From contig CAZTFS010000026.1 of assembly GCA_964613045.1 (NCBI GenBank), positions 1 through 23,682 on the forward strand: 23,682 bases of DNA, given 5' to 3'. This document shows, piece by piece, positions 21,314 to 23,682 of the stretch; within the stretch, counting starts at the first letter, position 1; each line of letters starts with the position of its first letter. The notes under the pieces are model-generated. The model did no database searches, was not told the origin of the DNA, and saw only the letters and a list, made by a program, of their open reading frames with translations. The position numbers and the translations under genes were made by a program. This DNA is from UBA1081 sp964613045 (GTDB taxonomy: Bacteria; Bacillota; Clostridia; Oscillospirales; Acutalibacteraceae).

Positions 21314-22042
21314 ATGTCAACCAATGAAATAGATCTTGAACTTTACATAATACGCCACGGTCAGACATTCGGAAATCTCGGTCAGAAAATGGAAGGTTTT
21401 TCGGAGCTTGATATGAAAGACGTTCCCCTTACACCCAAGGGACTGCGTATGGCAGAGCTTTTAGGAGAAAGATTCAGAAGCTACCCCTTTGATGCCGTTT
21501 ATTCAAGCGGTATGAGAAGAGCAATGATGACGGCTACGGAAATCGTAAAAAGACAGCCCGAAAACGGTGCCCATGAAATCAGGATACTTCCGCTTCTTTC
21601 CGAAAACGGCGGAAAAGAAGAAGAGTTCCCCGGGCTTACATTCGCACAGGAAAAAGAGTTCTTCCCTCATGCAGTTCTTGCTGACGGATATACGGAAAAT
21701 GACAGAATGATAAGCTTTACTTCCGGCTGGAGCGATGCACAGCAGCTTGAACGTGCAAAGAAAGCTGTCACTTACATAAAAGAGCATCACGGCAACGGCG
21801 AAAAGGTTGCGATCACGGCTCACGCTGCATTCAACACCTTCCTTTGCCATCATATCATGGGGCTTGATCCCGAAGCGGTTATTTTTGACCCGCATTTTCT
21901 TAATACAGGAGTAACAAAGTTCTACTTCTTCAAAGAAGGCACAGGCAGGTACGGTATTGACGTGGTACTTGCATATCTTAACGATCTGTCACATCTTTAC
22001 AATGAATTTCCCGAATACAGCCTTGATCCCTGCTTTTTCTGA
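21314..22042 (+). CDS. Histidine phosphatase family protein (phosphoglycerate mutase-like)
   Basis: The product is 242 residues. It belongs to the histidine phosphatase superfamily, which transfers phosphate through a histidine. The phosphorylated His lies in YIIRHGQTFGN (about residues 12-22), with the paired Arg in YSSGMRRAMMTA (about 61-72). The second His is in AITAHAAFN (about 168-176). An insertion rich in Glu (GGKEEEFPG, about 101-109) follows the core. It could be a phosphatase of sugar phosphates or nucleotides; glycolytic mutase activity is not supported by the length or context. The ribosome binding site is weak (GGATGTGA). It has its own promoter and is followed by the cysteine desulfurase gene after 74 bases. 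Confidence 0.88.
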   Translation: MSTNEIDLELYIIRHGQTFGNLGQKMEGFSELDMKDVPLTPKGLRMAELLGERFRSYPFDAVYSSGMRRAMMTATEIVKRQPENGAHEIRILPLLSENGGKEEEFPGLTFAQEKEFFPHAVLADGYTENDRMISFTSGWSDAQQLERAKKAVTYIKEHHGNGEKVAITAHAAFNTFLCHHIMGLDPEAVIFDPHFLNTGVTKFYFFKEGTGRYGIDVVLAYLNDLSHLYNEFPEYSLDPCFF

Positions 22043-22071
22043 TTCACGGCGGGACAATTCAGACGTATAAT
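22043..22071 (+). promoter_or_regulatory. Possible promoter of the cysteine desulfurase-thiI unit
   Basis: TTCACG (22043-22048), a 17-base spacer and a perfect TATAAT (22066-22071) lie in the gap before the desulfurase gene. The -35 box is weak. The predicted start near 22078 fits the AAGGAG site and TTG start at 22117. Confidence 0.45.
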
Positions 22072-22116
22072 GTACTGATGCAGTATGCATTAATACATAA
22101 TAAGGAGTTGAAACCT

Positions 22117-23244
22117 TTGGAAATATATCTTGACAACAGTGCAACCACCCGTGTCTGCCGTGAAGCAGCCGACAAAATGACCGATATGCTTATAAATAAC
22201 TACGGCAACCCCTCTTCACTGCACAAAAAGGGCGTTGAAGCCTCCATGGCACTCGAAAAAGCCCGAGGACACCTTGCAGATGCTCTGTCCTGTTCAAAGG
22301 ATGAAATATTTTTCACATCAAGCGGCACAACAGCAAATAATACGGCAATTTTCGGTGCTGTCAACGCAAACAAACGCAGAGGCAACAGAATAGTAACAAC
22401 TTCCGTTGAGCATCCCAGCGTAAATGAATGTATGAAAAGACTTGAACAGCAGGGCTTTGAAGTTATCAGATTAAAGCCCGATGCGAAAGGTGCATTTTCA
22501 CCAATGGAGCTGATGAATGCCGTTAACCGGAACACAATTCTTGTTTCTGTAATGGCTGTCAACAATGAGATCGGTACGGTCAATCCGATAAATCAGCTGA
22601 AAACAGCGGTAAAGAGAGCCGATTCGCCGGCACTTATCCATGTTGATGCAGTTCAGGCATTCGGAAAGATTCCGCTGTCACCTGTCAGATCGGGAATCGA
22701 CCTTATGACCGTAAGCTCACATAAAATTCACGGGCCTAAAGGTGCAGGTGCACTTTTTGCAAGAAAGGGCTTGCAGATTATACCTCACGTCGTGGGCGGC
22801 GGTCAGGAAAAGGGCATCTATTCCGGTACGGAAGCCATGCCTGCAATCGTCGGTTTCGGCGAGGCTGTACGAGTTCTGCCGGATATTAACCGTGAATATG
22901 AAGAGATCAGACGTATTCGTGACATGTTTATAAGAGAAGTGACCGGAATCGGCGGAGTTCACATCAATTCAGCACCCGATTCACTTCCATACATCATAAA
23001 CATGTCCGTTCTCGGCGTTCCTTCCCAGACCATGGTAAATGCACTCAGTGAAAAAGGAATATATATTTCGGCAGGTTCAGCCTGTAAAAAAGGTCACCGC
23101 AGTGAGGTTCTTTCTGCAATCGGACTTGACCCGAAATTCATAGATTCCGCTGTACGCATCAGCCTTTCAAGATTCAATACGGCAGATGACATGCATCAGC
23201 TGACAATGGCAATAGACAGCATAGTAAAACGAATCAGACGATAA
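22117..23244 (+). CDS. Cysteine desulfurase, class V aminotransferase (NifS/NifZ-like, partner of ThiI)
   Basis: The product is 375 residues. It is a pyridoxal-phosphate enzyme that takes sulfur from cysteine as an enzyme persulfide, leaving alanine. It opens with IYLDNSATTRV. Other landmarks are SSGTTANNTAI (about 64-74), HVDAVQAFGK (about 171-180), the cofactor Lys in SSHKIHGPKGAGAL (about 196-209), and the catalytic Cys in SAGSACKKGHR (about 317-327). I choose the TTG at 22117, eight bases after AAGGAG; an ATG at 22078 would add 13 residues but has no binding site and sits at the predicted transcript start. thiI follows after 20 bases. In Bacillus subtilis the NifZ desulfurase is dedicated to ThiI in the same arrangement, so this protein probably feeds sulfur to 4-thiouridine synthesis. 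Confidence 0.94.
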   Translation: MEIYLDNSATTRVCREAADKMTDMLINNYGNPSSLHKKGVEASMALEKARGHLADALSCSKDEIFFTSSGTTANNTAIFGAVNANKRRGNRIVTTSVEHPSVNECMKRLEQQGFEVIRLKPDAKGAFSPMELMNAVNRNTILVSVMAVNNEIGTVNPINQLKTAVKRADSPALIHVDAVQAFGKIPLSPVRSGIDLMTVSSHKIHGPKGAGALFARKGLQIIPHVVGGGQEKGIYSGTEAMPAIVGFGEAVRVLPDINREYEEIRRIRDMFIREVTGIGGVHINSAPDSLPYIINMSVLGVPSQTMVNALSEKGIYISAGSACKKGHRSEVLSAIGLDPKFIDSAVRISLSRFNTADDMHQLTMAIDSIVKRIRR

Positions 23245-23264
23245 TTATAAATTGGAGATACAAA

Positions 23265-23682
23265 ATGAAGGAAATCATACTTTTAAAAGACGGTGAGCTT
23301 GCTCTCAAGGGACTCAACCGTCGTACATTTGAAGACATTCTGATAAAAAACATAAGACAGAGACTTCGTCACAGTGTAGGAGAATTTAAATTTATCCGTT
23401 CCCAATCCACAACGGTTATCGAACCTGCTGATGAAAATGTCGATTTTGAAAAAGCTGTTGATATCATTCGGCACGTTTTCGGCGTTGTGGGAATATCAAG
23501 AGCCGCACAATGCGAAAAAGATATCGAAGTTATCAAGCAGACCGCTTATGAATACTTAAGCGATGAGCTGACATTTGCAAGAACTTTCAAAGTCGAGGCA
23601 AAGCGTTCAGATAAGAAATTCCCCTATAATTCACCGCAGATATGCAACGAAGTGGGCGGCTTTCTGCTCTCAAAGTTTCATC
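23265..23682 (+). CDS. thiI: tRNA 4-thiouridine synthase ThiI, 5' part (cut by window end)
   Basis: The open frame runs from ATG to the window edge, giving 139 residues without a stop. GGAGA lies seven bases before ATG. The product opens with MKEIILLKDGELALKGLNRRTFE, the typical start of ThiI, followed by a ferredoxin-like domain and the beginning of a THUMP RNA-binding domain (about 60-139, with FKVEAKRSDKKFP). ThiI adenylates uridine 8 of tRNAs and replaces oxygen with sulfur delivered by a cysteine desulfurase, here encoded just upstream. The PP-loop ATPase domain, and any rhodanese domain, would lie outside the window. The full protein is usually about 390-480 residues. Confidence 0.94.
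   Translation, partial: MKEIILLKDGELALKGLNRRTFEDILIKNIRQRLRHSVGEFKFIRSQSTTVIEPADENVDFEKAVDIIRHVFGVVGISRAAQCEKDIEVIKQTAYEYLSDELTFARTFKVEAKRSDKKFPYNSPQICNEVGGFLLSKFH

Noticed and set aside
22078..22116. ATG start for the cysteine desulfurase
   Set aside because: It has no ribosome binding site and coincides with the predicted transcript start. The TTG at 22117 has AAGGAG at the right distance and gives the family's usual N terminus.

Overview
The window looks like chromosomal DNA from a low-GC Gram-positive gut-type bacterium, most likely in the Oscillospiraceae/Ruminococcus neighbourhood of Clostridia. Pointers are strong GGAGG-type ribosome binding sites, a BspA-like leucine-rich protein ending in a dockerin module, a KtrAB-type potassium system, an encoded-CCA tRNA, and a cysteine desulfurase directly before thiI. 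The taxon is inferred from gene content, not measured. No phage, plasmid, CRISPR or transposase genes are visible.

Left block (1-11.1 kb, almost all minus strand). A small helical protein of unknown function (plus strand) overlaps the 3' end of a convergent SGNH hydrolase gene. Next come a CPBP-family membrane protease and a tightly packed seven-gene run read leftwards from a good promoter near 9.95 kb: sugar-isomerase-like TIM barrel, argH, ktrB, ktrA, a ParA-type ATPase without parB, glgA, and a second TIM barrel. Intergenic gaps are only 3-15 bases, so arginine synthesis, potassium uptake, glycogen synthesis and sugar-isomerase-like functions probably share one transcript. An isolated gene for a lipoyl-less E2-type acyltransferase follows, with its own strong terminator.

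Middle block (11.3-15.3 kb, minus strand). A GPH-family sugar:cation symporter, a dCMP deaminase-family enzyme and a cytosolic purple-acid-phosphatase-like enzyme are read leftwards. They are separated by two 92%-identical palindromic elements. A third, divergent element with the same ends lies after the second TIM-barrel gene. All three begin exactly two bases after a stop codon and have arms built of heptamers. This is the most interesting unexplained structure in the window.

Right block (15.4-23.7 kb, mostly plus strand). It holds the dockerin protein, a terminator shared with a minus-strand tRNA-Lys and secG, a strong promoter driving a divergent type IIA topoisomerase pair (B-like then A-like), a histidine-phosphatase-family protein, a cysteine desulfurase, and the 5' part of thiI, cut by the window edge. 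The last two form a recognisable 4-thiouridine tRNA-modification pair.
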